DNA of 64,000 nucleotides from Arion vulgaris (GCA_020796225.1 CM036753.1:77117865-77181864); one strand, 5' to 3'; shown: positions 33,206-45,300, counted from the stretch's first letter. Translations and numbers: made by a program. The notes: generated from the letters alone by a model not told the origin.

Positions 33206-33509
33206 TCCTTTCTCTATGTTATCATTAGTACGACAGTGGCATTGACAAAAAGACCTCTGCCATTTTTTTTATATCTAGGCGTCCAAAATGTGAGGAGACT
33301 ATAGACATCACTAGTACCAATGCAAGCAAATCTCTTTGGACTTGACAACATGCAGATTACCACTCTGATCTTTGAGAATATTCGATTTGAGGATTGAGAG
33401 TGAACGAAGCACGACATGAAAATGACATAAAAAGTTGAGTACAAAACTGCATACGGCAATTCCCGAAAAATGCGATTACATTTGGCGGTGGTGAGAACAG
33501 TATTATCTA
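33206..33509. other. No recognisable feature
   Basis: Flank of the RTE LINE; nothing recognised. Confidence 0.4.
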
Positions 33510-33720
33510 AAAGGTAAGAATTGACAGATATGATTTAGGATACGCCATAACTGTTTGGTCCACATCAGCAAAGTCAAATATTGAAAAGATAAACCGACTT
33601 CAAGCCCAGACAGTTTCCACCAAATAGAACCACAAAACTCTACCGCAATACGAGAAAGCAACGTCCTATAAACATGCTGTTAAATGTAAGCGACTTATTG
33701 TGCATACCATGCACTAGAGA
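33510..33720 (+). mobile_element. LINE remnant
   Basis: Encodes AITVWSTSAKSNIEKINRLQ followed by a degraded QYEKATSYKHAVK stretch, typical of the segment after the RT in Jockey/I-type LINEs. Confidence 0.6.
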
Positions 33721-34344
33721 TTAAATAGGATAGGCAGTTGTCAGGGTAAAGGCAGGAAAATGTGTAGTTCAGGTAAAAAAAAAAAGTAGTAATAATGTTC
33801 ATCTCGCAAGCACAGCTGCAAAGTCAATAACAATGTTTACAACAAGTGACAATACTGGACCCAAAAAATGTTGTCTGGGTCAAACTATTACATTTCAGGC
33901 ATGAAAAATAATATTTGTTTAAAAAATGGAAAAATAAGGTGGAAGGTATCCTTTTTAAATTAAAGAAATAATTCAATAAATTTGAATGAATATAATCTGC
34001 TACATTCACAATAATAAATAAATAATTTGTCACCATCGTTTGTTTGTATATGTTGGGAGCTACTGAGACATGTACGTGCTGCACATAACAAACTTCACCG
34101 AATATTTACAAGCCCGAGGGAAGACGGGATGGAGAAGGGGGCTTGACTGTTACTAGCTGGAACAATCGGCCTAATGGTTGAAAGGGAGTTTATTTCAGTT
34201 GGATACGAGTACACTGCAACACTACAGGAACTTAATAAGCAAACTCGTCCAAGAAAGTGGAACTGCAACAACATGACATAGAAATATAGTAACATGTAAA
34301 CCGAATAAACAACTACCAAAGTCAACCATAACAGAAAATGAAAA
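33721..34344. other. No recognisable feature
   Basis: AT-rich; short ORFs without motifs. Confidence 0.4.
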
Positions 34345-34825
34345 GGAAATCTTCTTCTTCTTCTCTTCCACCATTTACTTCTTTATAGAAGTGTTGGGGG
34401 TAGTGATCTTGGGGTTGTTCTTCACCATTCTAGAAGTGTTGGAAGACGTAGTGATCTTGTGTGTGCTTGTTCTTCTCTTCCACCATTTACTTCTTTATAG
34501 AAGTGTTGGGGGAGAAACGTAGTGATCTTGTGTGTGCTTGTTCTTCTCTTCCACCATTTACTTCTTTATAGAAGTGTTGGGGAGACGTAGTGATCTTGTG
34601 TGTGCTTGTTCTTCTCTTCCACCATTTACTTCTTTATAGAAGTGTTGGGGGAGAAACGTAGTGATCTTGTGTGTGCTTGTTCTTCTCTTCCACCATTTAC
34701 TTCTTTATAGAAGTGTTGGGGGAGGAAACGTAGTGATCTTGTGTGTGCATGTTCTTCTCTTCCACCATTTACTTCTTTATAGAAGTGTTGGGGAGACGTA
34801 GTGATCTTGTGTGTGCTTGTTTTAA
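34345..34825. repeat. Minisatellite of about 71 bp
   Basis: About seven units of 62-72 bp containing cttccaccatttacttcttt, atagaagtgttggggg and acgtagtgatcttgtgtgtg. Length varies by short indels in the G-run. A LINE fragment follows directly. Confidence 0.9.
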
Positions 34826-34829
34826 GACA

Positions 34830-35115
34830 CTTTGTAAGCTGATACTAATTTTCGTACGGCTGTTCTTGATGCCGTCGCTCCATCTTTTGCGTGATCTTCC
34901 TCTTGCTTTGTACTGATTATACTTTTTCTGTTTGGCTCTCTGTGGTAGGCTATACCAGGGCATTCTTGTCAGATGTCCAAACTATTTAATATGTTGTTAT
35001 TTTATGAATTGCATGACTGGTCTTCTTACTTCTTCATTTCTAATTTTGTCTCTTATTGTCACACCTGCAGCTCTTCTAAGACAACTCATCTCCGTTGTTA
35101 TGAAGTCTCGCTAGG
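34830..35115 (-). mobile_element. LINE C-terminal remnant
   Basis: The minus strand encodes ARGRSRKRWSDGIKNSRTKI after PWYSLPQRAKQKKYN, a LINE C-terminus (GRxRKRW motif), 5' truncated. Confidence 0.7.
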
Positions 35116-35336
35116 TCAAATAGGAAAAGAAGCATTTCATCAGCTTTCCTTGCCCGGACCACATCAACATTTTCCAACTAAGCGTACACAACAGATTGAG
35201 ATATCATTTGAGACACATATAAGTGACTGATGCAACGTATTACGTGTGTAACTGTGGTACTACTTTCACATAAGTTCAACACATATTACCAACCTGCACA
35301 ACATAAAAAACCCTTCAGTGTTGGGAACTTAGAAAT

Positions 35337-35595
35337 TGCCCGTGTGTTGGAGCAAAGAATAGTAACACTGCGGCCTATTATGCATGTCGTAAGAGGCGAC
35401 TGAGGTAGGGCCTAGTGAAGCTACCCTAGTAAACAAAAAGCGCAAAAATCGGATGTGCTGGCCTACTTGTAGGTGCATAACTGGCACAACGTACAACCGC
35501 TCTTAGGCTCAGATCACATACAGATCCCACCCAAAGAGTGATTTTAACAAGTGGTCGATATGGAATATGAAGCGTTTGAAGAAGAAGTGGAAGAA
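35337..35595 (+). mobile_element. SINE-A copy with 13-bp TSD
   Basis: Head tgcccgtgtgttggagcaaa is shortened by about 15 bp relative to other copies; core, gtgctggcctacttgtaggt block and gaagaagtggaagaa tail present. Flanks ggaacttagaaat (35324-35336) and ggaacatagaaat (35596-35608) differ at one base. Confidence 0.9.
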
Positions 35596-35608
35596 GGAAC
35601 ATAGAAAT

Positions 35609-36125
35609 GACTGTTACCTTTGTCAGAGCCAGCAAAGTGCGAACTAGATAGATCTCTCGATCTCTCTGTGTCTGTGTGTGCGCGCGAAACAAAGAACAAA
35701 TATGATTGAGACTTCTTTGTTACTGATGATTACATAGACAAATAACACCTTTAAATCTACAGCTAAAGAATATGCTAGCTGAAGAAACATGATTTGAAAC
35801 ACCAAAAACTAATGCATGCGACAGAATACAGCTATGGGGCACATACTATTGACGTGACCAACAAAAATAAAAAAGTATGTAAGCAGAACTGGCATCTTCA
35901 GGTAATTTTGACACGAAGTGCATGTCATTTCCTGTTGTAAACCATGCCAAGGTAAGCTGTCTTGATTAACATGACGCTAACACATACAAACAGAAACGCA
36001 GTAGTGGGTCTATTGATCGATAGGAAGATTTGAATAATAAATCTCTAGTAGCTTCAAATACCATGGTACAGTGCTGTTAATTAAGTCCCTAGCACCTGTA
36101 GAACAGCAGCTAGCAAATAACAAGA
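35609..36125. other. No recognisable feature
   Basis: Includes a short tctctgtgtctgtgtgtg stretch; otherwise nothing recognised. Confidence 0.4.
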
Positions 36126-36171
36126 GAGTAATGATATGGTAAACATGACAATTTAGGAGGGAGAATACAAT
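36126..36171. repeat. Stranded unit of the 39-bp array
   Basis: One unit, taatgatatggtaaacatga to gggagaatacaat, identical in type to the array at 37684-38440. LINE insertions separate it from the rest of the array by 1.5 kb. Confidence 0.92.
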
Positions 36172-36671
36172 CTTTATTTCTTTTGTCCTTCTCTGCTTTT
36201 TTGCCGCTAGGCGTAGCAGGTTTTAACTGATGATCGGTTTCCGAGATAATGCACGCTCGGTCGCTTGATGTGGTGTAGTATTGTGTAGTTTTAAGATGTC
36301 TGTATCTCCATCAACCCATCTTTTTCTTGGTCTGCCCTTTCCTCTTGATGATTCCATTTTCAGGTTGTACGCTCTTGCAACTGGTGTATTCGGGTTCATT
36401 CTGACCAAGTGGCCAAACCACTGAGTCTCTGTCTTTCAATAAATCTAATAGCAGGTGTTGTTCCGACTGTTCTTCTAATTTCCTCATTTCTTATATGGTC
36501 TCTTCTTGTTTTATTTACTGCTTTCCTCAGGCATCTCATTTCGCATGTGGTAATTTTCCTTTCTTGTTCTTTTGTCAGTGCCCATGTTTGGCTCTGGTAG
36601 CACAGTGTTAGTATAAAGATTGAATTTATAATCTGTCTTTTAGTCACTACTGGAATAGCTGGGTGTTTCAA
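36172..36671 (-). mobile_element. 5'-truncated LINE in the 39-bp array
   Basis: The minus strand encodes, in two frames, SQTWALTKEQERKITTCEMR and CLRKAVNKTRR (36396-36671), then MVRMNPNTPVARAYNLKMES and GRPRKRWVDGDTDI (36223-36408). Flanked by aatacaat at 36164-36171 and 36672-36679. Belongs to a different LINE family from its right neighbour. Confidence 0.85.
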
Positions 36672-36679
36672 AATACAAT

Positions 36680-37683
36680 AACAGATGGAAATGGGATGAA
36701 GGAAATTAAAAGAAGAACATGCATGGCTTTACAAAAAATAAAACAACTAAAAACAGTATGGAACGGAACTGATAGGAAAACAAAGATACTAAGAGCATGC
36801 ATTTTCTCAGTGGCAACGTATGGGTGTGAAGCATGGACATTTAATAAAGCAGTGGGAAAACATATATATGCTTATGAATATATGTGTTACAGAAGAGTCC
36901 TTCGTATACCATGGACAGAGAAGAGAACAATACAGAAAGAACTCAGAATAAAAGAAAACTGGCTGATGCTACAAATAAGAAATGGAAAATTGAGGTATTT
37001 TGGGCATATAAAAAGACACGAAGGGCTGGAAAAAACCATCATGGAAGAAGACATACCGGTAAATAGAAGAGGAAGACCAGGAAGAAGATGGATTCAGGAT
37101 GTAACTGATGGTCTGAACATGATGGCTGCAGAGGCGGGACATCTGGCCTATGAGAGAGAAATTTTGGAGGACTGATGGTGTGGCAAAGTTCTGCTCTTCT
37201 TCTTCTTCTTCAGCGATCTCTGGTCATGCGCTTAATTTACTGTGGACCACAAACTGGGCAGACAGCTTCAGGTCTGTCAGGTTTCCCAAAGCTTAGTTTT
37301 CAGGTCGACTGGGTGTGGCCACATGTTGCTTCTCAGCTCACACAGAAGAGGACAGTCTTGCAGGATATGCTCTGGTGTCTGTTCTGCCTGCTGACACTGG
37401 CAGAGAGCTGTTTGACTTATTCCTAGTCTGTATAAGTGTTTGTTGAGTCTGCAGTGTCCAGTGCGTAGTCGAAATATAATGACCTGGTCTGTTCTGCTTA
37501 GGTCTTTGAGGGAGTCTTTTCCATAATCATATCCAGTGTTTGTCTTCCAGTCTACTGCAGATTTTCTCTGTATGAGGGTTTTGACCTCTTGAAAAGACAA
37601 GGGTTGGTAAATTTGCTCTTTGGCACTGCCCTCCTTAGCTAAGACAAGTTCTGCTCAGGACAAGCTATTTGATGATGATGATG
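36680..37683 (+). mobile_element. 5'-truncated LINE, (GAT)n tail, in the 39-bp array
   Basis: Encodes an uninterrupted 170-codon frame (36663-37175): MKEIKRRTCMALQKIK, YGCEAWTFNKAV, YRRVLRIPWTEKRT, LRYFGHIKRHEGLEKT, RRGRPGRRWIQDVTDGLNM. Tail ctatttgatgatgatgatg. Flanked by aatacaat at 36672-36679 and 37684-37691. Homologous to 10070-10600, with a separate 449-bp insertion at 37197-37645. Confidence 0.88.
37197..37645 (-). mobile_element. LINE nested in the 3' tail of another LINE
   Basis: The minus strand has KSAVDWKTNTGYDYGKDSLK, SRTDQVIIFRLRTGHCRL, SQTALCQCQQ and TPEHILQDCPLLCELR, then a 3' UTR and a (GAA)n tail, seen here as cttcttcttcttcttcag. An 11-bp TSD, aagttctgctc, lies at 37186-37196 and 37646-37656. 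Same family as 21913-22245 but with the full Cys-containing C-terminus. Confidence 0.92.
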
Positions 37684-38440
37684 AATACAATGATATGGCA
37701 AACATGACAATTTAGGAGGGAGAATACAATGATATGGCAAACATGACAGTTTAGGAGGGAGAATACAATGATATGGTAAACATGACAGTTTAGGAGGGAG
37801 AATACAGTGATATGGTAAACATGACAGTTTAGGAGGGAGAATACAATGATATGGTAAACATGACAGTTTAGGAGGGAGAATACAATGATATGGTAAACAT
37901 GACAGTTTAGGAGGGAGAATACAGTGATATGGTAAACATGACAGTTTAGGAGGGAGAATACAATGATATGGTAAACATGACAGTTTAGGAGGGAGAATAC
38001 AATGATATGGTAAACATGACAGTTTAGGAGGGAGAATACAATGATATGGTAAACATGACAGTTTAGGAGGGAGAATACAGTGATATGGTAAACATGACAG
38101 TTTAGGAGGGAGAATACAGTGATATGGTAAACATGACAGTTTAGGAGGGAGAATACAATGATATGGTAAACATGACAGTTTAGGAGGGAGAATACAGTGA
38201 TATGGTAAACATGACAATTTAGGAGGGAGAATACAATGATATGGTAAACATGACAATTTAGGAGGGAGAATACAATGATATGGTAAACATGACAGTTTAG
38301 GAGGGAGAATACAGTGATATGGTAAACATGACAATTTAGGAGGGAGAATACAGTGATATGGTAAACATGACAGTTTAGGAGGGAGAATACAGTGATATGG
38401 TAAACATGACAGTTTAGGAGGGAGAATACAACGAAAGAGG
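37684..38440. repeat. 39-bp minisatellite
   Basis: About 19 copies of a 39-bp unit, gatatggtaaacatgacagt plus ttaggagggagaatacaat, with substitutions only. Because 39 is a multiple of 3, ORFs of 231 and 293 codons stay open on the minus strand and encode 13-residue repeats; these are not genes. Confidence 0.95.
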
Positions 38441-39199
38441 AAGCAACGTCAGACATTTGAGATAATTTACTGTTATAAGTAGACCAAGATACGCACGCCA
38501 CTACTGATCTTATAGTACAGTTTAGCGTAAAAGATAGTTCATGCATAGAAACATCGAGAACATTCTAGCACATCTATTGATAACGTCTGGGACAGGCATC
38601 CGGTAACACGCCTATTTTCCTTTATTTAAACTTTTTAATACAGAAAGCAGGGCACTAGAACAACGCAGTTGAAGTACACAAGTCTTAAAAATAGAAATAA
38701 AAGTATTAACTTCTGGAACTGTTAGAAACCAACAGAAGATGGTTCGCAATTCCCCCTCTCTCCCGACTAGTATATATTTAAACAGCAGCGGAATCCGGTG
38801 GGCGGGAATATTTCTATGCGTTCGGAAAAGAGAACAACAAAACAATACTGAGTTCAGCATTCGTCACCAGAACAGGTGACATTTTATACTGTGTTAATAA
38901 ACTGAAAATCAATGAACATCACGTTTTAAAATACTTAGCTGCTAACACCTGTCATTACATGTTTTACTGTACATGCAGATGTCATGTTTACAGATCATGT
39001 TTACGACTAATGGTGACATATGTTGTCACAGAACCGTTTCTCAAATATATCATTGGTAAATATTTGCTAAGTTTGCAGAGAAATATATAGATGAGTTTTA
39101 CAATATCTTCTAATGTGGGTTACAGAAAGTAGAAAAATTATTTCTTTGACATCAGCCAAAGGTAAATCATATCACAAAACAGGTAATGAAGTGAAAAGC
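38441..39199. other. No recognisable feature
   Basis: AT-rich intron sequence. Confidence 0.4.
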
Positions 39200-39345
39200 A
39201 GAGGTTTTAAAAAAAGAACGCCATATATGTAAACCCTGAAACAAACTTTAATGAGAGAGGTGAGCAATATCGGACTTAATTCCATATAAGAGATTGAACG
39301 AGTTGCCCAGGATAGAGCAGTATGGAGAAATTAAGTAGTGACCAG
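39200..39345 (+). mobile_element. LINE 3' end remnant
   Basis: Shares the aaccctgaaac...gagagaggt-aag/gcaat block with 8895-9085 and continues to a VAQDRAVWRN-like C-terminus in broken frame. Confidence 0.6.
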
Positions 39346-39544
39346 CTTGATAATTTGTATGTCGTCACTTATAACAACGTCACTTATAAGCTTTACTGAA
39401 TAACTTTTCGCAACAACTCTTCCCCTCCAGTTTCTGTTGCGAAGTCCCCTTTTGTATTCGAGTCCATATTTGGGCAGTCCATATTTTTGGGCAGTCCATC
39501 TTTTTGTATCTTAAAGTCATGGCTAATGTTATTTGTTTAGTCTA

Positions 39545-39810
39545 GAATCAATGAAATGAAAATCGTGGCATATCCCAAAGGACGTAGCGATCAACCACAG
39601 TAAACGAGTAGTCGATTTTCTAGACACCATTTATACGTTCAGTAGTTTGTCATTGCTTTCTGAACGGTGAGGTCTATTTTACCTTTTACAAAAATCCCAC
39701 GGAAACGAATTTGCTTCCAAATTTGCCCACTGTGGGGTTTGAACCAGGTACGCTTGGGTCTGTGATCGAGCTCACTACCGATTAAGCTACAGACGCTCAC
39801 ACCTTTGTAT
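39545..39810 (-). mobile_element. SINE-C, tRNA-derived, best copy
   Basis: The minus strand begins near gtctgtagcttaatcggtag with a strong A box (tagcttaatcgg) and has B box ggttcaaacccc. The body includes ttccgtgggatttttgtaaa and ctttgggatatgccacgatt, and the tail is ttttcatttcattgattct. This is the clearest pol III promoter pair in the window. Related copies: 23425-23668, 50355-50585 and the fragment at 41950-42065. Confidence 0.9.
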
Positions 39811-40129
39811 TCTCGATTGTGTCATGAAATCGTTCCTTCATCTGCTTCTAGATGTGTGTAGTGTTGATTAGTTTTCAAGTTGACATAACGTTTACTGGAT
39901 TGCTTTTATAGTTGATTCTACAAAGTAGTTTTACCCGTGATCTTATTAGTGTGACTGTACCGTCAGTTCTATTCTGAAAGAAATGATAGCGTAGATCAAT
40001 ATAGTTTGCTATCATTGTTGTTCTCACACTATGAGTGAACTTAATGTTTACAACCCATGAATTTTCTAAAAATAATCATTGAACCAATCAATGTATAATT
40101 AAGATAGTTATTCTAAAAATCGTCTAATA

Positions 40130-40335
40130 CATCTCTCACATGACGGCACAGCATGCAGTACAGTTCTCACATGACGACACAGCATGCAGTACAGTTCTCA
40201 CATGACGCACAGCATGGTACACTTCACATGGCATCATGCAGTACAGTTCTCACATGACGGCACAGCATGTAATACACCTCTCACATGACGGCACAGCATG
40301 CAGAACACTATCACATGACGGCACAGCATGCAGGT
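40130..40335. repeat. 31-bp minisatellite
   Basis: About seven copies of a unit with ctcacatgacggcacagcat and gcagtacagtt. The copy at 40200-40240 is shortened by several deletions. Confidence 0.9.
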
Positions 40336-40399
40336 TAAACAAAGAGCACACATTTAACATTTTTCTTAGCTCATCTTATATTGGTACCCATGTCTGTCA

Positions 40400-40950
40400 G
40401 TAATTACTGCTCTCAAAAATCAAGACGATAACAACTTGAAGGAAATGCAAGCATCACTACACCAAGTATGTAACATCTTCTCTGGAGTGGTAATACAGTG
40501 AATACTATCTCATTGCGGAATCCCTGGCAACGAGACTGCGGACATATTGGCAAAAGCAGGCAGCAGGCTACCACAGACAGACACCAGTATGACATATGAG
40601 GAAGCAAAAGTATGGATAAAAATGGTCTACAAGAACAAATGGTCGAGAGATGACCCAGGGCATGAAAAGGACGATGCATACCACCAACTAAGTTGAGAAG
40701 AACAGGTTGTCCTTTTTCGTCTACGAACAGGGCACAATAGGCCGAGGTACCATCTGTTTAACAAGTATAAAATAGGCCCATCTGACATATGTACATGTGG
40801 CACCAGCAAGGTGACAGAGACACACATACTGCAAGAATGTCCAACATACACGAAACAGAGAGAAAACACATGCCAATCCATATCAGTCAAGACAAGCTAT
40901 ACGGAGATGTGCATGGACTCCGGTTGATCACTAACTACTTTAAAAGTATA
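40400..40950 (+). mobile_element. LINE RNase H and C-terminal remnant
   Basis: Contains SHCGIPGNETADILAKAGSR (end of an RNase H domain, with the His and Asp motif), then VVLFRLRTGHNRPRYHLFNK-like, CTCGTSKVTETHILQECPTY. The frame is broken near 40697. The organisation matches I/Jockey-type LINEs that carry RNase H after the RT. Confidence 0.75.
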
Positions 40951-41754
40951 CAAATCGATGTCTGAAAACGTTGGAAGAAGTAGGTACCCATGTAATATAA
41001 GGTTTTAGTTATACATCTTCATTGTTATTTATTCTGAACTATTCTCTGTTCCGCTCATGAGGATTTCTTTTCTATGGTCAATTATAATGAACTTATATTT
41101 CTCTACTTTTCTCAAAACAATAATAATTGTTACTACAAAGGAATGGTAAACTGAAACTGAAAGAAATACTGACTGCACGACTCAAGTTTCCCACATAACC
41201 AACAAACAGAGACATGCTGCATGAATAACATCTAACAGTGAATTGTTTCTCTCTCTCGCGATCACCCTTAAACTGATGTACCAGATGTCCCCATAAATCA
41301 CATTCATGTGGAAACCTGATTCACGCAGCCTTTGCATGGGTGGGTTTCGTCACATCTTCAGCACCATGTGGAGCTCTGGTGCTTATCCTTCGGTGATGAA
41401 TACGGTTTCAGCCAGCGTTTACTGGGTTCGCTCTCCGTCAGCCTTTGGCTGTCGTCAGCCGACCTGCAAGGCAGTAGTTTGTTATTTCTTTTAGGATAGC
41501 TACCCTTAGACAACATTCCCTCCCGGGATGTTGAGCGTCATCTGCCCAGGTTACCAGTCTGTTTTTGGACTACTTGGTTTGTCTGCAGTTCAGTTTTGTG
41601 TACGGTTTGCTCCGCTAGCCTTTGATTGTCCCCAATCAAAGTACAAAGACAGTAGTGACAGTGAATTAAATGCGCATGTGGACCCTGACGATTGTTTAGG
41701 GATGGTACTAGCGATGATCTTGTAAGTCTTGTCATCAACGCAACTCCTAAGCTA
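40951..41754. other. No recognisable feature
   Basis: Short ORFs without motifs. Confidence 0.4.
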
Positions 41755-41762
41755 TATATATA

Positions 41763-41816
<54 letters not shown>
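41755..41816. repeat. (TA)n microsatellite
   Basis: About 60 bp of almost pure TA. Confidence 0.97.
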
Positions 41817-41819
<3 letters not shown>

Positions 41820-41949
41820 CTTTGTTGAAAGTGTGACATAGTCACTACACATTATAAACTCACATTAAAAAGAGAACTTGTTGCATTGAACACAATACCA
41901 GTGATAAAACAAATGCTAACCGACATGATGCAGTGAATTATCATAGATT

Positions 41950-42065
41950 ATAATAAAAATCGTGGTTACGCTTTTACAGAATATCGCCATCAATCACAGT
42001 AAACAAGTTGTTTATGTTCTATCATCTTATACTTTCAGTAGTTGCTATTGTTTTCTGAACGTATT
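41950..42065 (-). mobile_element. SINE-C 3' fragment
   Basis: Degraded match to the SINE-C 3' half: aaaatcgtgg, caatcacagtaaac, tttcagtagttg, gttttctgaacg. The head is absent. Confidence 0.7.
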
Positions 42066-42844
42066 ATAATAAAAACTTTCAATACAAAAACAGATATTTG
42101 GATGATGAGATAGAAAAGTGTTGTTATTTAAATAAAAATAAACAAAGATAACCTGGATAAATGTTGTTCAAAAAGAGAAACAATAAGTGGGACATTCAAA
42201 TATTGAGGACAGTTACAGAGACTTTTTAAAACTGTTATATAAAAAGAGGTCGAATGCATGCAAATACAAAGAAGGTTACTCTATAATTAGGAATGAAAAT
42301 CATGAAATAGTGTAGGAATACCCATTATAACCAATATACGATTTGGATACTTAATCTAATGCTAAACTGGACTGTCAACTATAGACACATAATTATCATA
42401 ATAGTGCTAACATATGAGATATTCTACTTGGTCTTGTTACATGTACGACTGGCAATTGACGGCCTGTAGAACTGTTTGAAGATATAGAAATAAGAAGCAG
42501 CGAACAAAAACAGCTGGTTATCTATCTATCACTGAGGACAAGGTGCAGTAGTTTTATTATCTATGAAAGTGGCACACACATTATGATTAATAAGTGCAGT
42601 GTCGACATGGCACACGTAACTTGGTTAGCAAGTGCACTTCCCTTCAATAACGATACATACGAAGGGATCAAGCAAAATATGATGGAGCATAAATTATTCA
42701 CATATTAAATAAAACATCAGCTTCATTATATAAGCAATTTTAAAACTGTAGGCAGTATTTAATAACACTAGACACGTTTTAAAATGTATTTTAGGGCTGT
42801 ATGAAACCAAAATGCATGTGTCTAAAATACAGACATTTGTCTTA
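42066..42844. other. No recognisable feature
   Basis: AT-rich; nothing recognised. Confidence 0.4.
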
Positions 42845-43088
42845 TGAATGAAAAAAAACTAAAGTATTTTGGACATATAAAAAGACATGAAGGGTTGCAA
42901 AAGACTATTTTGGAAGGAGTAATCCCAGTAAAGAGGAAGGCCACGGAGAAGATGGGCTTAGGATGTAACTAATGATTTGAGCATGATGGTTGTACAGGCA
43001 GTATATCTCAGCCTATGAGAGAAAATTCGGAAGGACTGTTATGGTGTCAAAGTTCCACTCAGAACAAGCTATTTCATGACGATAAAGT
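42845..43088 (+). mobile_element. LINE remnant of the (GAT)n-tail family
   Basis: LKYFGHIKRHEGLQKTILEG, then a degraded RPRRRW...DLSMMV and YER-NSEGL; ends caagctatttcatgacgata. It lacks the upstream part seen at 36680. Confidence 0.8.
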
Positions 43089-43499
43089 CAAATAGCAAAT
43101 AACTTGACTGCGATATTTCATAACAAATAAAATAATTTATATATACATAGTTATTTAGGCATGTGGATAATACTGAGATTCTATGAAATTCCCAAAATAG
43201 AAGTAGTAGCTAGCTGCTATTTTTCATACGGCGTACGGCCTGATTAGTTTATGTTCAATCAGTCATATATCAAGATCGATCTGCACTGATTGTTATCAAG
43301 GATTCAAGATATTTAAATTTGTCTACACTCTCTCTCTCTAAAAGTTACTATTTTCGACAATTAAAGTTACATCACACTTCCGCTAGTGGTGCCAATAGTA
43401 ACTAACCGATACTAGAATACCCGATATTGCCTGGATTCTAGTAAGGAGTACTGTACGAACGAGGAAAAAGTATCGGTTAATTGACAAATACTGACTACT

Positions 43500-43735
43500 T
43501 TCTTCGAACACTCCATATCGACCACTTGTTAAACCACTCTTTGTGATTTGTATGTGATCTGAACCTTAAGAGTGATTTACGTTATGCAAGTTATGCGCCT
43601 ACCAGTTATGCACATTCAATTTCTGCAACGCTTTTTATTTACATGGGTAGCTTTCCCATCGCCTCTTACGACATGCCTTGTAGGTAGCAGTTTACTATGC
43701 TTTGCTCCCCTTGCGAGCCCTGGCAACACACGGGG
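43500..43735 (-). mobile_element. SINE-A copy
   Basis: Minus strand from the tail (cttcgaacactccatatcga) through gcctcttacgacatgccttg to cctggcaacacacgggga. Contains an internal rearrangement around cagttatgcgcctaccagtt. TSD unclear. Confidence 0.85.
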
Positions 43736-44083
43736 ACTAAATCGCCACCATTTGTGCTTTGTGTGTACCCTTTCTCTCTAGCCTGTAACGTCCTTGGCAT
43801 CAACAAATGCACGCCGTTCTTGGCCGTCCAGTGTATTGTGCTCCAGCTGTGATTCATTTCTTTCAGTTGCTGTTCTACTATTCTTCACGTGGATTTGGGT
43901 CTTCCACGTTTTTGTTTGCCCTCTAGTGTTTCTCACTGTATTTGTCGTGACCTATATACTCTGGTATATTCAATGCAACTTCGCCAGCCAGAAACCATAT
44001 GAATATCATTTCTACTGAATAAAGTGATTTGTGTATATTTTTTCCCGTTCGTCCGCTATCAATTCAGACGTAGTCAGGACGCC

Positions 44084-44315
44084 TAAAGTAACACTGCGAC
44101 CTACAAGGCATGTCGTAAGAGGCGACTCAGATAGGGACCTAGTGAAGCTACCCTAGTAAATAAAAAGCGTCGCAGAAATCAGATGTGCTGGCCTACTTGT
44201 AGGCGCATAACTGGCACAACGCACAATCACTCTTAGGCTCAGATCACGTACAAATCACACAGGGTGGTTAACAAGTGGTCGATATTGAGCGTTCTAAGAA
44301 GAAGAGAAAAACGCA
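44084..44315 (+). mobile_element. SINE-A, 5'-truncated
   Basis: Begins aaagtaacactgcgacctac and runs to gcgttctaagaagaagag. It directly follows a 40-bp fragment of the repeat at 17255 (gctatcaattcagacgtagt). Confidence 0.87.
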
Positions 44316-44919
44316 TGGTCGCAATTGGAGTTTACTTTGTCAACTACATATTAGTTTGATGTATTGTTTTATCTCTGTTCAGTATTTTTTATCACACCAT
44401 CTGATATGGTCAACTTCACATCAGATAACCTCTGACCCTTCATATATATCACATGTGCACTGTGGTTCTTTGATATAATTCTAGTGAAGACTTAACATAA
44501 ATTTAACAGTTATAATGAAATATTTCAAAACAAATTTCACCACACTATTATCTGTGAAAAATGATCAGAACATTATCATCTTTCATTGCATTAGGAGAAT
44601 GGAACTACTAAGCAGGAATCATCTTACAACAGATGTATGAGATCTTTGGTGGGTTACTTAGCAGCTTGCTGTATAAAAGATCTAAAGGACACCTGTTCTT
44701 CATTTGCATGTTAGTAAGCATGCTTTGGTTATATTGTTTCCTTGCCAATAAGAGTCACTGGGAATGTTAATATTACTGCAAACTTTCATTTGAGTCATAA
44801 CTGTATTTGACCTCCTGTATTTAATATATTTAACAAAGAGATATTTATAGCTAATTGTTGTAATCTCAACTCTTTCTTCACACAATTATACTTCTTATTC
44901 TGAGACCATTACACATTTT
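44316..44919. other. No recognisable feature
   Basis: AT-rich. Confidence 0.4.
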
Positions 44920-45300
44920 AGAATGGGATTCCAGTCTTTGTTACATAGTTTGTTGTCTGTTTTATTATAGCAGCTACACCATACAGTTTCTTGTCAAATC
45001 TGGTGAGTCTTGACCACATTCTTTTGTTTGAGGTTTGCCTGAAGTGAACAGTTTTGAAGGACATGTTCTGTCATCATATCTGCTAATTCACAGTGCCCAC
45101 TAGAGATGACTATCTGGAATTTCGTGTACACTTGGTGTTTCATTTTGATGTGTCCTGTTCTGAAGTGAAGTATGACTATCTGGTGTCAGCAGGGTAATTT
45201 GTAAAATCCATCTGCTGCTTTTGTGTTTGGAGTGGACACACCCCCAAATTTACATTGTATTGTCCTTTGATGGTAGTTTTGGCTTCCTCTTAGCTGACCA
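44920..45300 (-). mobile_element. LINE C-terminal remnant
   Basis: Minus-strand reading across frames: QIVILHFRTGHIKMKHQVYT, KFQIV, and MTEHVLQNCS, then a long degraded end. This matches the RTGHNRL...HVLQ-C pattern. Confidence 0.6.

Noticed and set aside
36663..37175. 170-codon ORF as a host gene
   Set aside because: It is the C-terminal part of a LINE with homologues at 10070, 15972 and 42845 and a TSD in the array.
36172..37683. Single LINE with a twin-priming 5' inversion
   Set aside because: The two halves cover the same LINE region, belong to different families, and a third copy of aatacaat separates them.
37639..38546. ORFs of 231 and 293 codons on the minus strand
   Set aside because: They are read-through of a 39-bp tandem repeat whose length is a multiple of three. 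No non-repetitive coding part.
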